DNA from: Spirochaetaceae bacterium
Lineage (GTDB): Bacteria; Spirochaetota; Spirochaetia; Treponematales; Breznakiellaceae
Reading direction: 5' to 3'
DNA: 6,988 nucleotides
Assembly (NCBI GenBank): GCA_031275595.1
Contig: JAISOO010000135.1
Location: 1-6,988 of the forward strand
Part shown: positions 1 through 5,549 of the stretch, piece after piece
Numbering within the stretch: the first letter of the stretch is position 1
Layout of the letters: the number at the start of each line of letters is the position of its first letter
Position numbers and translations under genes: made by a program
The notes under the pieces: generated by a model
Database searches by the model: none
What the model was told of the DNA's origin: nothing
What the model saw: the letters and a program-made list of their open reading frames with translations, nothing else

Positions 1-111
1 AAGAAAAATGTAATAGGTCCCGCTTGCCCCTGCGGGGCTTCGGTCAAGTGTCCGCTTTCAGATAACCCGCCCAGGCCGGCCCATCTTTCTCCAATCGTGG
101 AATTACCGGTC

Positions 112-146
112 TTCCCTTACATGGGGGAAGAGGCGGTTCCCCGCAT
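112..146. repeat. Hairpin-forming intergenic repeat, copy 1
   Basis: The 26-bp core at 121-146 recurs at 251-276 with a single mismatch (C134 versus G264), and similarity extends a few bases to the left (TTCC(C)TTA). The core is a dyad: ATG-GGGGAA pairs with TTCCCC-GCAT around a 7-nt loop, giving about 9 bp with one bulged G. No T tract follows on either strand, so it does not look like an intrinsic terminator. A REP-like or MITE-like dispersed repeat is plausible. With two copies in view, the family size cannot be judged. Confidence 0.6.
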
Positions 147-242
147 CAGTGTTCCCTCCCAGTACCCCATCAAGATTTTTCTCCACCGTACCGGTGCGTT
201 GCTCGAGGGTATCCCGGGTATACACAAGAACTTGCCCGGGCG

Positions 243-276
243 TTCCTTATATGGGGGAAGAGGGGGTTCCCCGCAT
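243..276. repeat. Hairpin-forming intergenic repeat, copy 2
   Basis: Second copy of the repeat at 112-146, in the same orientation and offset by 130 bp. The core at 251-276 keeps both stem arms and the bulge unchanged; the only core difference is in the loop (GAGGGGG instead of GAGGCGG). Read on the minus strand, both copies also contain a 10-codon ATG...TAA mini-frame (274-276 down to 247; 144-146 down to 117). That is probably a coincidence of the repeat sequence. Confidence 0.6.
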
Positions 277-347
277 AATATGGCTGCCCATCGGCGGATT
301 TCCCGATCCCCTTTGAGTATAGGTAAAAGTAAATACTTTGGCCCTGT

Positions 348-725
348 TTATTCTCTGTGTTTCCTGCGGACCTCCTGCGCCGCCGCCCGGATCATGGCCC
401 GGATCGGCGCAAGCAGGAAATCGGGAAGGGTGCGAAGATCCTCCAGGACATCGTGGAACCGCATATAGGACTCTATATCCCCGGGGAGGTTCGCGAGACC
501 CGTGGCCTGGGTATTTTGCTTCCGATCCGAGCCGGTTACGAGGTATTCAACCGTTATATTCAGGGCCGCAGCAATTTTGACGGCCGCATCCGCCGGGGGC
601 ATGGATTTACGCCCCGAAAGGTAATGATTCAGCGTATTGATATTGATCCCTGTCTTTGCGGCAAGCTCCTTTACAAAGAGGCCTTGATAACTAAGCTCGT
701 AACGCAAATTTTCGGCAAATGGCAT
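348..725 (-). CDS. XRE/Cro-type helix-turn-helix transcriptional regulator
   Basis: Small DNA-binding regulator of 125 residues. Residues about 5-65 form a lambda-repressor-like domain: 'FVKELAAKTGININTLNHYLSGRKSMP' contains the helix-turn-helix (about residues 18-38, recognition helix near NINTLNHYL). It is followed by the typical 'ADAAVKIAAALNITVEYLVTG' helices that close this fold. The C-terminal half (70-125) is charged, has no recognisable ligand domain and may serve for dimerisation. The ATG at 725 has no clear Shine-Dalgarno sequence. The gene diverges from the barrel/phosphoesterase pair, and three similar operator-like sites lie in the shared 100-bp gap, one beginning 13 bp from this start codon. 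That suggests autoregulation plus control of the neighbour, most likely as a repressor. The family call is firm; the target and signal are inference. Confidence 0.9.
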   Translation of the reverse strand: MPFAENLRYELSYQGLFVKELAAKTGININTLNHYLSGRKSMPPADAAVKIAAALNITVEYLVTGSDRKQNTQATGLANLPGDIESYMRFHDVLEDLRTLPDFLLAPIRAMIRAAAQEVRRKHRE

Positions 726-737
726 GATTTTTAAAGA

Positions 738-812
738 TAATCCATTTTGATTATCATGATCTTGACATAAATCCTATAGGACTATAATATAATTTAAATC
801 CATTTGGACTAT
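738..812. promoter_or_regulatory. Three operator-like 17-bp sites in the divergent gap
   Basis: Three related sites lie at 738-754, 769-785 and 796-812. Sites 2 and 3 share AAATCC-N4-GGACTAT, agreeing at 14 of 17 positions; site 1 (TAATCC-ATTT-TGATTAT) also agrees with site 3 at 14 of 17. The core TCC-N4-GGA is a dyad, perfect in site 2 (TCCTATAGGA), as expected for a dimeric helix-turn-helix protein. Site starts are 31 and 27 bp apart, close to three helical turns. Site 1 flanks the regulator's start, site 2 runs into the -10 region of the rightward promoter and site 3 covers its expected start point. The natural reading is that the divergent XRE protein binds here. Confidence 0.6.
762..793 (+). 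promoter_or_regulatory. Sigma-70-type promoter for the barrel/phosphoesterase pair
   Basis: A perfect TTGACA lies at 762-767. Two overlapping TATAAT hexamers follow at 783-788 (15-bp spacer) and 788-793 (20-bp spacer). The 17-bp position between them (785-790) reads TAATAT. Neither perfect -10 has ideal spacing, so the active register is uncertain, but the region is strikingly AT-rich and close to consensus compared with the rest of the window. It interleaves with the three operator-like sites. Confidence 0.6.
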
Positions 813-825
813 TTGGAGAGCTAAG

Positions 826-1536
826 GTGGGCCGGAATCGCTGTCTTGGAATAATGTTACTCCTGGGGACCCTCTTGGGGGGAAATGTCCGGGGCCAGGCC
901 CTTTCCCTCAGCGGAATAAAAGCCGGCGTGGGAACGGTTCAAAACTACAACCGCGGGTTTTACTATTTTTGGGATCTAACGGGTTTCTTTTCCGCCGAAT
1001 TTAACGGAAACCTCCGCCTGGACTGCGCCGCCGCCTTGGGGCAGAGGGGGGAGATTTGGGGCCTTACCGCTGCCGCGGGGCTTGAATACGGCCTGCCCTT
1101 TTTCCGGCCCTTCGTTCCCCTATACCTCCGGGCCAGGTATCTGTACGACGGCCTCCCCGCCTGGGAAACAGATACGCAGAGCCTGATCCCAAGCGCCGCT
1201 CTTGAATGGAAATGGTTCGGCCTGTCCCTGGGTTATACCCTGCGCTGGACCCTCTTTGCCGGAGAGGCGGCCCTGTTTGAGCCCGTGCTTGCCTACGGGG
1301 TTTACGGTAAACTCTATGCCGCGGAAGACTCGAGTATAAGCCTTCGGGTTTCAAATTTCGGCGATTTCTACGCCGATAATCTGGGATCCGTTCACCTTGT
1401 CCTGGATAACCGATTCCAAATCACCCCCGGAATTCAGGTCAAATGCGATTTTGACCTTGTTCTTTCGGGAAATGTGAAACGTATTGTCAGTGTTTATGGC
1501 GTATCCTTCTCGGAAGGGATCATATTCAGATGGTAA
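826..1536 (+). CDS. Secreted, probably outer-membrane beta-barrel protein
   Basis: A 236-residue protein of no family I can name. The N-terminus is a clear signal peptide: basic MGRNR, a hydrophobic stretch to about residue 18, and likely cleavage after GQA near residue 25. The mature part alternates polar and hydrophobic residues in short amphipathic segments rich in Tyr, Trp, Phe and Gly (for example FYYFWDLTGFF, LYLRARYLY, LEWKWFGLSLGYTLRW). It ends in an aromatic residue (IIFRW), all typical of outer-membrane barrels. No catalytic motif is visible. The GTG start at 826 is chosen because GGAG at 815-818 is well placed. The gene is first after the promoter at 762-793, and its stop codon overlaps the next gene's start. 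Barrel topology is inference from composition; a secreted envelope protein is the safe call. Confidence 0.7.
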   Translation: MGRNRCLGIMLLLGTLLGGNVRGQALSLSGIKAGVGTVQNYNRGFYYFWDLTGFFSAEFNGNLRLDCAAALGQRGEIWGLTAAAGLEYGLPFFRPFVPLYLRARYLYDGLPAWETDTQSLIPSAALEWKWFGLSLGYTLRWTLFAGEAALFEPVLAYGVYGKLYAAEDSSISLRVSNFGDFYADNLGSVHLVLDNRFQITPGIQVKCDFDLVLSGNVKRIVSVYGVSFSEGIIFRW

Positions 1537-2357
1537 GAGGCAGGATCTCTTTGCCCCCTACGGCGCTTTTGGCCTTGTTTTTCTTGTTTCTTTTAGGGGA
1601 AGGCTGTTCCCTGCCGCGGTATTATAACGATTACGATTCGCGCTTTGCCTGGCGCGATGAATTCCACCTCCTTTCACCCGCCGATTTATCCCCGGTCCTG
1701 GACGAAGAATACTCATTTCTGGTGGTGAGCGATCCGCACATTTCGGATAGATCATCGATGGAAGGTTTTGAAAAACTCAGGGACCACATAGCCGGCGCCC
1801 AATTTGTGGTGGTAACCGGTGATGTAACCCAAAACGGCAGCATTCCGGAACTTCAACTGTTCATGGCCGCCGCCCGGAAACTTGGGGTTCCCTGCTATCC
1901 GGTTATTGGCAACCACGATATTTATACCAACCGGGGTACACCCTGGCGGGAATATATCGGCTCAACGATTTACCGCATCGATTCATCTTCGGGCAATACG
2001 ACTCTTTTTCTACTGGACAACGCCAACGCTTCATTTGGCAATGATCAATTAGAATGGCTTGAAGCCGGGATGAGGACGGCGAAGAAAAATACCTTTGTTT
2101 TTTGCCATGATAATTTTTTTATGGAGGCCTCCCCGCCCGATGTGGAACAAATAACGGATATCCGGGAAAGGGCCCGAATCATGGCGTTGCTGAGGGGACG
2201 CTGCGACATGCTATTTATGGGGCATTTACATAAAAGGATCATCCGGGAATACGGCGGCCTTACCTATATGGTGCTGGAAGATTACTCCAGCACTAAAACC
2301 TGGTGCAGGGTCAGGGTAACAAAAGGGGGCATATCCTGGGAATTCGAAACATTATAA
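1530..2357 (+). CDS. Secreted calcineurin-like metallophosphoesterase
   Basis: A 275-residue enzyme with a complete two-metal phosphoesterase signature in order: DPH (68-70), GD (97-98), GNHD (127-130), a later metal-ligand His in FCHDN (193) and GHLH (231-234). Families with this set hydrolyse phosphomonoesters or diesters, including cyclic nucleotides and nucleotide sugars; the substrate cannot be told from sequence. Residues 1-25 form an export signal. Cys26 could be a lipid-anchored first residue, but the preceding GEG is a poor lipobox even by relaxed spirochaete standards, so lipoprotein versus soluble periplasmic is open. The ATG at 1530 overlaps the upstream stop (ATGGTAA), with GGAAGGG about 11 bases upstream, so translation is probably coupled to the barrel gene and both are likely under the XRE regulator. 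Confidence 0.88.
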   Translation: MVRGRISLPPTALLALFFLFLLGEGCSLPRYYNDYDSRFAWRDEFHLLSPADLSPVLDEEYSFLVVSDPHISDRSSMEGFEKLRDHIAGAQFVVVTGDVTQNGSIPELQLFMAAARKLGVPCYPVIGNHDIYTNRGTPWREYIGSTIYRIDSSSGNTTLFLLDNANASFGNDQLEWLEAGMRTAKKNTFVFCHDNFFMEASPPDVEQITDIRERARIMALLRGRCDMLFMGHLHKRIIREYGGLTYMVLEDYSSTKTWCRVRVTKGGISWEFETL

Positions 2358-2383
2358 GGCCCCATTCAGGCAAAACCCGCCCC

Positions 2384-2456
2384 CTTGCTCCCCGCAAGTA
2401 TACACCTTCTTCACTTCACACCCCACTCTTCACACTTCTTCCCACTCCCCTACAAA
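2384..2456 (+). terminator. Possible Rho-type termination region in the convergent gap
   Basis: Downstream of the phosphoesterase there is a perfect 5-bp hairpin (CTTGC, loop TCCCC, GCAAG, 2384-2398) without a T tract. It is followed by 58 bases, 2399-2456, that contain no G and 27 C on the + strand. C-rich, G-poor RNA is the classic feature of Rho loading sites. The tract runs into the 3' end of murB on the opposite strand, so it could limit transcription running antisense into murB. No intrinsic terminator is seen for either convergent gene. This is suggestive only. Confidence 0.3.
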
Positions 2457-3410
2457 GAGGATCTCCGGCTCGGCATCGATTCCCGTGGCGGACCTAAGCC
2501 GGGTTGCTACTTCTTCCGTCAGGGCCCGGATATCCGAGGCGGAGGCGTTTCCGGTGTTAATGATGATATTACCGTGGAAGGGCGCCACCGAGGCTCCGCC
2601 GGCGGAGAGGCCCCGGAGGCCCAGCTCATCGATGATCTGCCCCAGGGGCCGCCCAAAGGCCCGGCTGTTCTTAAAGGCCGATCCCGCCGAGGGAAACCGG
2701 TAGTGACCCTTGGCATCCCTGTCCCGGCGGTGTTCTTCCATTTCCCGCCGAATATCCGCGGCGGGCCGGGGATACAGCCGGAACCGGGCCCGGAGGATCA
2801 GGACCTCCCGGTTTTGAAAGGGACTCTTTTTATAAGAAAAATCTTCCGTTTTAAAGGGTACCCAGGTCCGGTGTAAGGATTCATCCAAAATCTCCGTTCC
2901 CGCGAGGACATCCGAAACGGATCGGTCGTAACACCGGGCGTTCATCCATACCGCCCCGCCTATGGAACCGGGCATCCCGGCCAGAAATTCCAGCCCCCCC
3001 AGGCCCTGGGCGGCCAGGGCCTCTGCGGCCTTGTCCACCGGCGTGCCCCCCCGGATCAGCACCTGGGGCCCCGCCTCCCCTTCCTCATCCCCGCTTAAAA
3101 CCGCAGCCTCCAGCCCGGACCATCCCCCGGTATCCAGCACGATCCCCCGGATGCCCCGGTCGGAGACCACCAGATTCGCCCCGCCCCCCAGGATAAAGAC
3201 CGGGATTCCCGCGGCCCGGGCCCGGTCCAGAAGAAACGCGGCGTAGGAGGGGAAAACATCCCCCTCCGGCCGGATCCATACATCCGCGGGCCCGCCTACC
3301 CGGAAGGTGGTATGCCCCGCAAGGGGCTCATCATAACGAATATCCCCCCGGAATCCCGCTTCAGTATTGATTTTTTCCAGTATTTTACGTAGGGTATCCA
3401 TGGTAATCAT
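2430..3410 (-). CDS. murB: UDP-N-acetylenolpyruvoylglucosamine reductase
   Basis: MurB reduces UDP-GlcNAc-enolpyruvate to UDP-MurNAc with NADPH and FAD, the second committed step of cytoplasmic peptidoglycan precursor synthesis. The 326-residue protein shows HTTFRVGGPAD (33-43), the FAD-binding FILGGGANLVVSD (72-84), LEFLAGMPGSIGGAVWMNA (140-158), the catalytic-serine motif SAGSAFKN (Ser244) and the C-terminal PEILFVG, whose Glu316 corresponds to the active-site glutamate. Its length and compact C-terminal part fit the type II (Gram-positive-like) form. The motif YKKS (193-196) stands where YRxS, with a substrate-binding Arg, is usual. The start at 3410 (MITMDTL) is the longest; Met4 at 3401 is equally possible, as neither has a clear Shine-Dalgarno. 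The gene diverges from cysS across 29 bp and converges on the phosphoesterase. Confidence 0.95.
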   Translation of the reverse strand: MITMDTLRKILEKINTEAGFRGDIRYDEPLAGHTTFRVGGPADVWIRPEGDVFPSYAAFLLDRARAAGIPVFILGGGANLVVSDRGIRGIVLDTGGWSGLEAAVLSGDEEGEAGPQVLIRGGTPVDKAAEALAAQGLGGLEFLAGMPGSIGGAVWMNARCYDRSVSDVLAGTEILDESLHRTWVPFKTEDFSYKKSPFQNREVLILRARFRLYPRPAADIRREMEEHRRDRDAKGHYRFPSAGSAFKNSRAFGRPLGQIIDELGLRGLSAGGASVAPFHGNIIINTGNASASDIRALTEEVATRLRSATGIDAEPEILFVGEWEEV

Positions 3411-3430
3411 GATTGTATCAATTTCATGCC

Positions 3431-3435
3431 GGAGG
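3431..3435 (+). promoter_or_regulatory. Ribosome binding site fixing the cysS start
   Basis: GGAGG lies four bases before the ATG at 3440. The same frame is open back to a TTG at 3413, but that codon has no comparable site, and the nine extra residues would precede the conserved N-terminus of CysRS. The 3440 start is therefore preferred. Confidence 0.75.
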
Positions 3436-3439
3436 TTCC

Positions 3440-4909
3440 ATGGCGCTTACCCTATTTAATACCCTGGGCAGGGAATTACAGGCCTTTGAACCCATACAGG
3501 AGAAGACCGCCGGTTTCTATGGCTGCGGGCCGACGGTATATAACTACGCCCATATCGGAAACCTCAGGGCCTATGTAACCCACGATGTCTTAACCAGGAC
3601 CCTGCGGGACCGGGGCTTTAAGGTAAACCATGTGATGAATATTACCGATGTGGGGCACCTTTCCGGCGACGATGATAATGGCGACGATAAGATGGTCAAG
3701 AGCGCCGAAGAACGGGGAAAGAGTGTGCTGGAAATAGCCGATTTTTATACCCAGGCCTTTTTTAAGGATACGGAAAGGATGAACATCATCCGGCCCACGG
3801 TGGTATGCAAGGCCACGGAACATGTGGAGGACATGATTGCCCTGATTAAGCGGATTGAGGATGGGGGCTTTACCTATTTTTCCGGGGGAAACCTCTACTT
3901 TGACATTGCCCGATTCCCCGCCTATGGGGAACTGGCCCGGCTTCGCCTGGATGATCAGAAGGCCGGCGCCCGGACCGGGGTGGATGAAAACAAACGGAAC
4001 CCCCAGGACTTTGTCCTTTGGTTTACCAAGAGCAAATTCGAAAACCAGGCCCTGGTTTGGGATAGTCCCTGGGGAAGGGGCTATCCCGGCTGGCATATCG
4101 AATGTTCCGCCATGAGCATCAAATACCTGGGAGAGACCTTCGATATTCACGCCGGGGGGATCGATCATGTGCCCATCCACCACACCAACGAGATAGCCCA
4201 GAGCGAGGCCGCCACGGGGAAGCATCCCTGGGTCCGGTATTGGGTACACAACGAATTTCTCGTCCTGGATAAGGGAAAGATGTCCAAGTCCGCCGGGGGC
4301 TTCCTGACCCTGCAAAGCCTGGTGGACGCCGGTTATGATCCCCTGGATTACCGGTACTTCCTCCTGGGCGGGCATTACCGGAGCCAGCTGCAGTTTTCCT
4401 TCGAGGCCCTGACGGGGGCCCGGAATGCCCGGAAATCCCTGGGGGACCGCATCCGGGCCCTGGCGGATAAGGCCGGCCCCCTGGTCAGCCGCAGGCCCAT
4501 ACTGGAGGATGCCAGGGCGCCCCTGCCGGTGGAGATACTGGAGGGAAAGGCGGGGGCCTACCTTGAAGCCTTCAATACCGCCATGGATAATGATTTATCC
4601 ACCCCCCGGGCGTTGGCGGAACTTTGGGGGCTCCTGCGGGATACCGGTTTGGAGCCTAAAGAAAGCCTCCTGGCGGCCTTTGAAATGGACCGGATCCTGG
4701 GGCTTGACCTGGCCGGGGAGGCGCTGCGTCATCATAGGGAGGGGGAAAGCCCCGAGTCTGTTGAGGGCATTGAGGCCCTGATTGCCGAGCGAAGCGCGGC
4801 AAAAAAGGCCAGGGATTTTGCCAGGGCGGACCAGATCCGGAATACCCTTAAAGAACAGGGCATTATATTGGAAGATAATCCCACAGGAACAAGCTGGCGG
4901 CGGGGATGA
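3440..4909 (+). CDS. cysS: Cysteinyl-tRNA synthetase
   Basis: Class I aminoacyl-tRNA synthetase that charges tRNA-Cys with cysteine in the cytoplasm; 489 residues, slightly longer than the 461 of the E. coli enzyme. The zinc ligands fit exactly with a constant +13 offset after the first: Cys29 (CGPTVY), Cys222 (WHIECSAM), His247 and Glu251 (IHHTNEIAQSEA). The first ATP signature is HIGN (38-41), a common variant of HIGH; the second is KMSKS (280-284). A short acidic insert (GDDDNGDDKM, 76-85) after the NITDV motif explains much of the extra length. Residues about 310-489 form the helical and anticodon-binding part, including 'KKARDFARADQIRNTLKEQGI' near the end. An intrinsic terminator follows at 4945-4974. 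Its promoter must lie in or next to the murB start; I could not place it. Confidence 0.97.
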   Translation: MALTLFNTLGRELQAFEPIQEKTAGFYGCGPTVYNYAHIGNLRAYVTHDVLTRTLRDRGFKVNHVMNITDVGHLSGDDDNGDDKMVKSAEERGKSVLEIADFYTQAFFKDTERMNIIRPTVVCKATEHVEDMIALIKRIEDGGFTYFSGGNLYFDIARFPAYGELARLRLDDQKAGARTGVDENKRNPQDFVLWFTKSKFENQALVWDSPWGRGYPGWHIECSAMSIKYLGETFDIHAGGIDHVPIHHTNEIAQSEAATGKHPWVRYWVHNEFLVLDKGKMSKSAGGFLTLQSLVDAGYDPLDYRYFLLGGHYRSQLQFSFEALTGARNARKSLGDRIRALADKAGPLVSRRPILEDARAPLPVEILEGKAGAYLEAFNTAMDNDLSTPRALAELWGLLRDTGLEPKESLLAAFEMDRILGLDLAGEALRHHREGESPESVEGIEALIAERSAAKKARDFARADQIRNTLKEQGIILEDNPTGTSWRRG

Positions 4910-4944
4910 GGCGGGAAAAGACCGATGCCTGTGGGAAAATGCCC

Positions 4945-4974
4945 CCGGAACGGCTTTACTTGTTTCGGATTTTT
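4945..4974 (+). terminator. Intrinsic terminator downstream of cysS
   Basis: CCGGAAC (4945-4951) pairs with GTTTCGG (4962-4968), a 7-bp stem with one G-U pair and a 10-nt loop, followed by A and five T (4970-4974). It starts 35 bases past the cysS stop. The stem is short, so efficiency may be moderate, but position and T tract fit a terminator separating cysS from the sigma operon. Confidence 0.55.
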
Positions 4975-4989
4975 GAATTATTGTAGTAT
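4960..4989 (+). promoter_or_regulatory. Candidate promoter of the sigma/anti-sigma operon
   Basis: TTGTTT (4960-4965) and TAGTAT (4984-4989) are separated by 18 bp, a reasonable housekeeping-type promoter that would start transcription near 4996 and leave a leader of about 17 bases before the TTG start. The -35 lies inside the terminator hairpin of cysS. I see no convincing ECF-type promoter that would indicate autoregulation. The match is moderate and the call tentative. Confidence 0.35.
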
Positions 4990-5012
4990 CATGTAACGAT
5001 TGAGGGAAAAAC

Positions 5013-5549
5013 TTGTTTTCAGAATTAGATGGAACTGTATCCATGGCGGAATTCCGTCGGCTTTATGATACGATATTCCCGATACTGTTTCGGGTAGCGT
5101 ACCGTATTACCAATAGTGAAGAAGCGGCGGAAGATCTATGCCAGGAGGCTTTTTTTCGTCTGTATGAAAAAAAAATGGTTTTCCCTAATCCCGAAGAGGC
5201 CAAATACTGGCTTATCCGGGTGGTGAAAAACGCCGCGCTCAACTATGCAAAGCGGAAGGATCGGGAAAGAAAGGCCTATCAGCGGGCTTTTCGAGAGGAT
5301 TCAAGGGTCGAGGAAACCGGAGAGGGTTTTCTGATTAAAGAGGAGACCCGGCATGAAATTCAAGAAGCGTTGGAAAAATTACCTGAGAATTTACGCATGG
5401 TATTGATATTAAAAGAATACGGTGAGCTAAATTATAAAGAAATTGGACGGGCCCTTGGCATCAGCGAGGGGAACGTCAAAGTTCGGGTATTTCGCGCCCG
5501 GGAACGTCTAACCGGGATTCTCGCAAGGGATGGTTCACATGTGTCCTGA
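5013..5549 (+). CDS. ECF-type RNA polymerase sigma factor
   Basis: Alternative sigma factor of 178 residues with only the two domains typical of the extracytoplasmic-function group. Region 2 spans about residues 16-82, with 'RVAYRITNSEEAAEDLCQEAFFRLYEK' for core binding and -10 recognition and 'YWLIRVVKNAALNYAKRKDR' at its end. Region 4 spans about 114-168, with the helix-turn-helix 'LNYKEIGRALGISEGNVKVRVFRARERL' that reads the -35. The linker (about 85-113) is highly charged. I chose the TTG at 5013 because GAGGG (5002-5006) is ideally spaced; an ATG at 5043 would remove ten residues and has only a weak site. The 3' end overlaps the anti-sigma gene, so sigma and its partner are made together. 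A T. pallidum sigma-24 gene lies next to cysS in the same way (from memory). The target regulon is unknown. Confidence 0.93.
   Translation: MFSELDGTVSMAEFRRLYDTIFPILFRVAYRITNSEEAAEDLCQEAFFRLYEKKMVFPNPEEAKYWLIRVVKNAALNYAKRKDRERKAYQRAFREDSRVEETGEGFLIKEETRHEIQEALEKLPENLRMVLILKEYGELNYKEIGRALGISEGNVKVRVFRARERLTGILARDGSHVS

Larger units (their letters stand above)
1..347. other. Non-coding region with repeats, no gene recognised
   Basis: I see no convincing gene here. The stretch contains a perfect short hairpin at 26-38 (GCCCC, 3-nt loop, GGGGC) without a T tract, two copies of a hairpin-forming repeat (listed separately), and a 14-bp palindrome at 326-339 (AAAGTA AA TACTTT) just past the end of the regulator gene. 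Long open frames exist on both strands, but they look like by-products of the GC-rich sequence. One + frame runs from 97 into the antisense of the regulator, and one - frame continues in phase after the regulator's TAA down to a TAA at 117-119. Neither product resembles a family I know. The area may be decayed or mobile-element-derived spacer, but nothing identifies a specific element. Confidence 0.5.

Noticed and set aside
1..60. Possible insertion-sequence end or tRNA-like sequence at the left edge
   Set aside because: Only a 5-bp hairpin is visible; there is no cloverleaf, no transposase reading and no paired inverted repeat in the window.
97..468. 123-codon open frame on the + strand
   Set aside because: It spans the repeat region and runs antisense into the XRE gene, has no ribosome binding site and no recognisable protein features; it is a GC-driven open frame.
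2385..2876. 163-codon open frame antisense to murB
   Set aside because: It mirrors conserved MurB codons; Pro/Gly-rich composition reflects the GC-rich complementary strand.
3413..3439. TTG start extending CysRS by nine residues
   Set aside because: The ATG at 3440 has GGAGG directly upstream and begins at the family's usual N-terminus.
3551..3562. HIGN instead of HIGH in CysRS
   Set aside because: This is a common natural variant of the class I signature, and all zinc and KMSKS positions are intact.
3590..4375. 261-codon open frame antisense to cysS
   Set aside because: It lies wholly opposite strongly conserved CysRS coding sequence and has no start signal or recognisable domain.
4947..4951. 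GGAAC resembling an ECF -35 element before the sigma gene
   Set aside because: It is part of the cysS terminator stem, and no matching -10 element occurs at the usual spacing.
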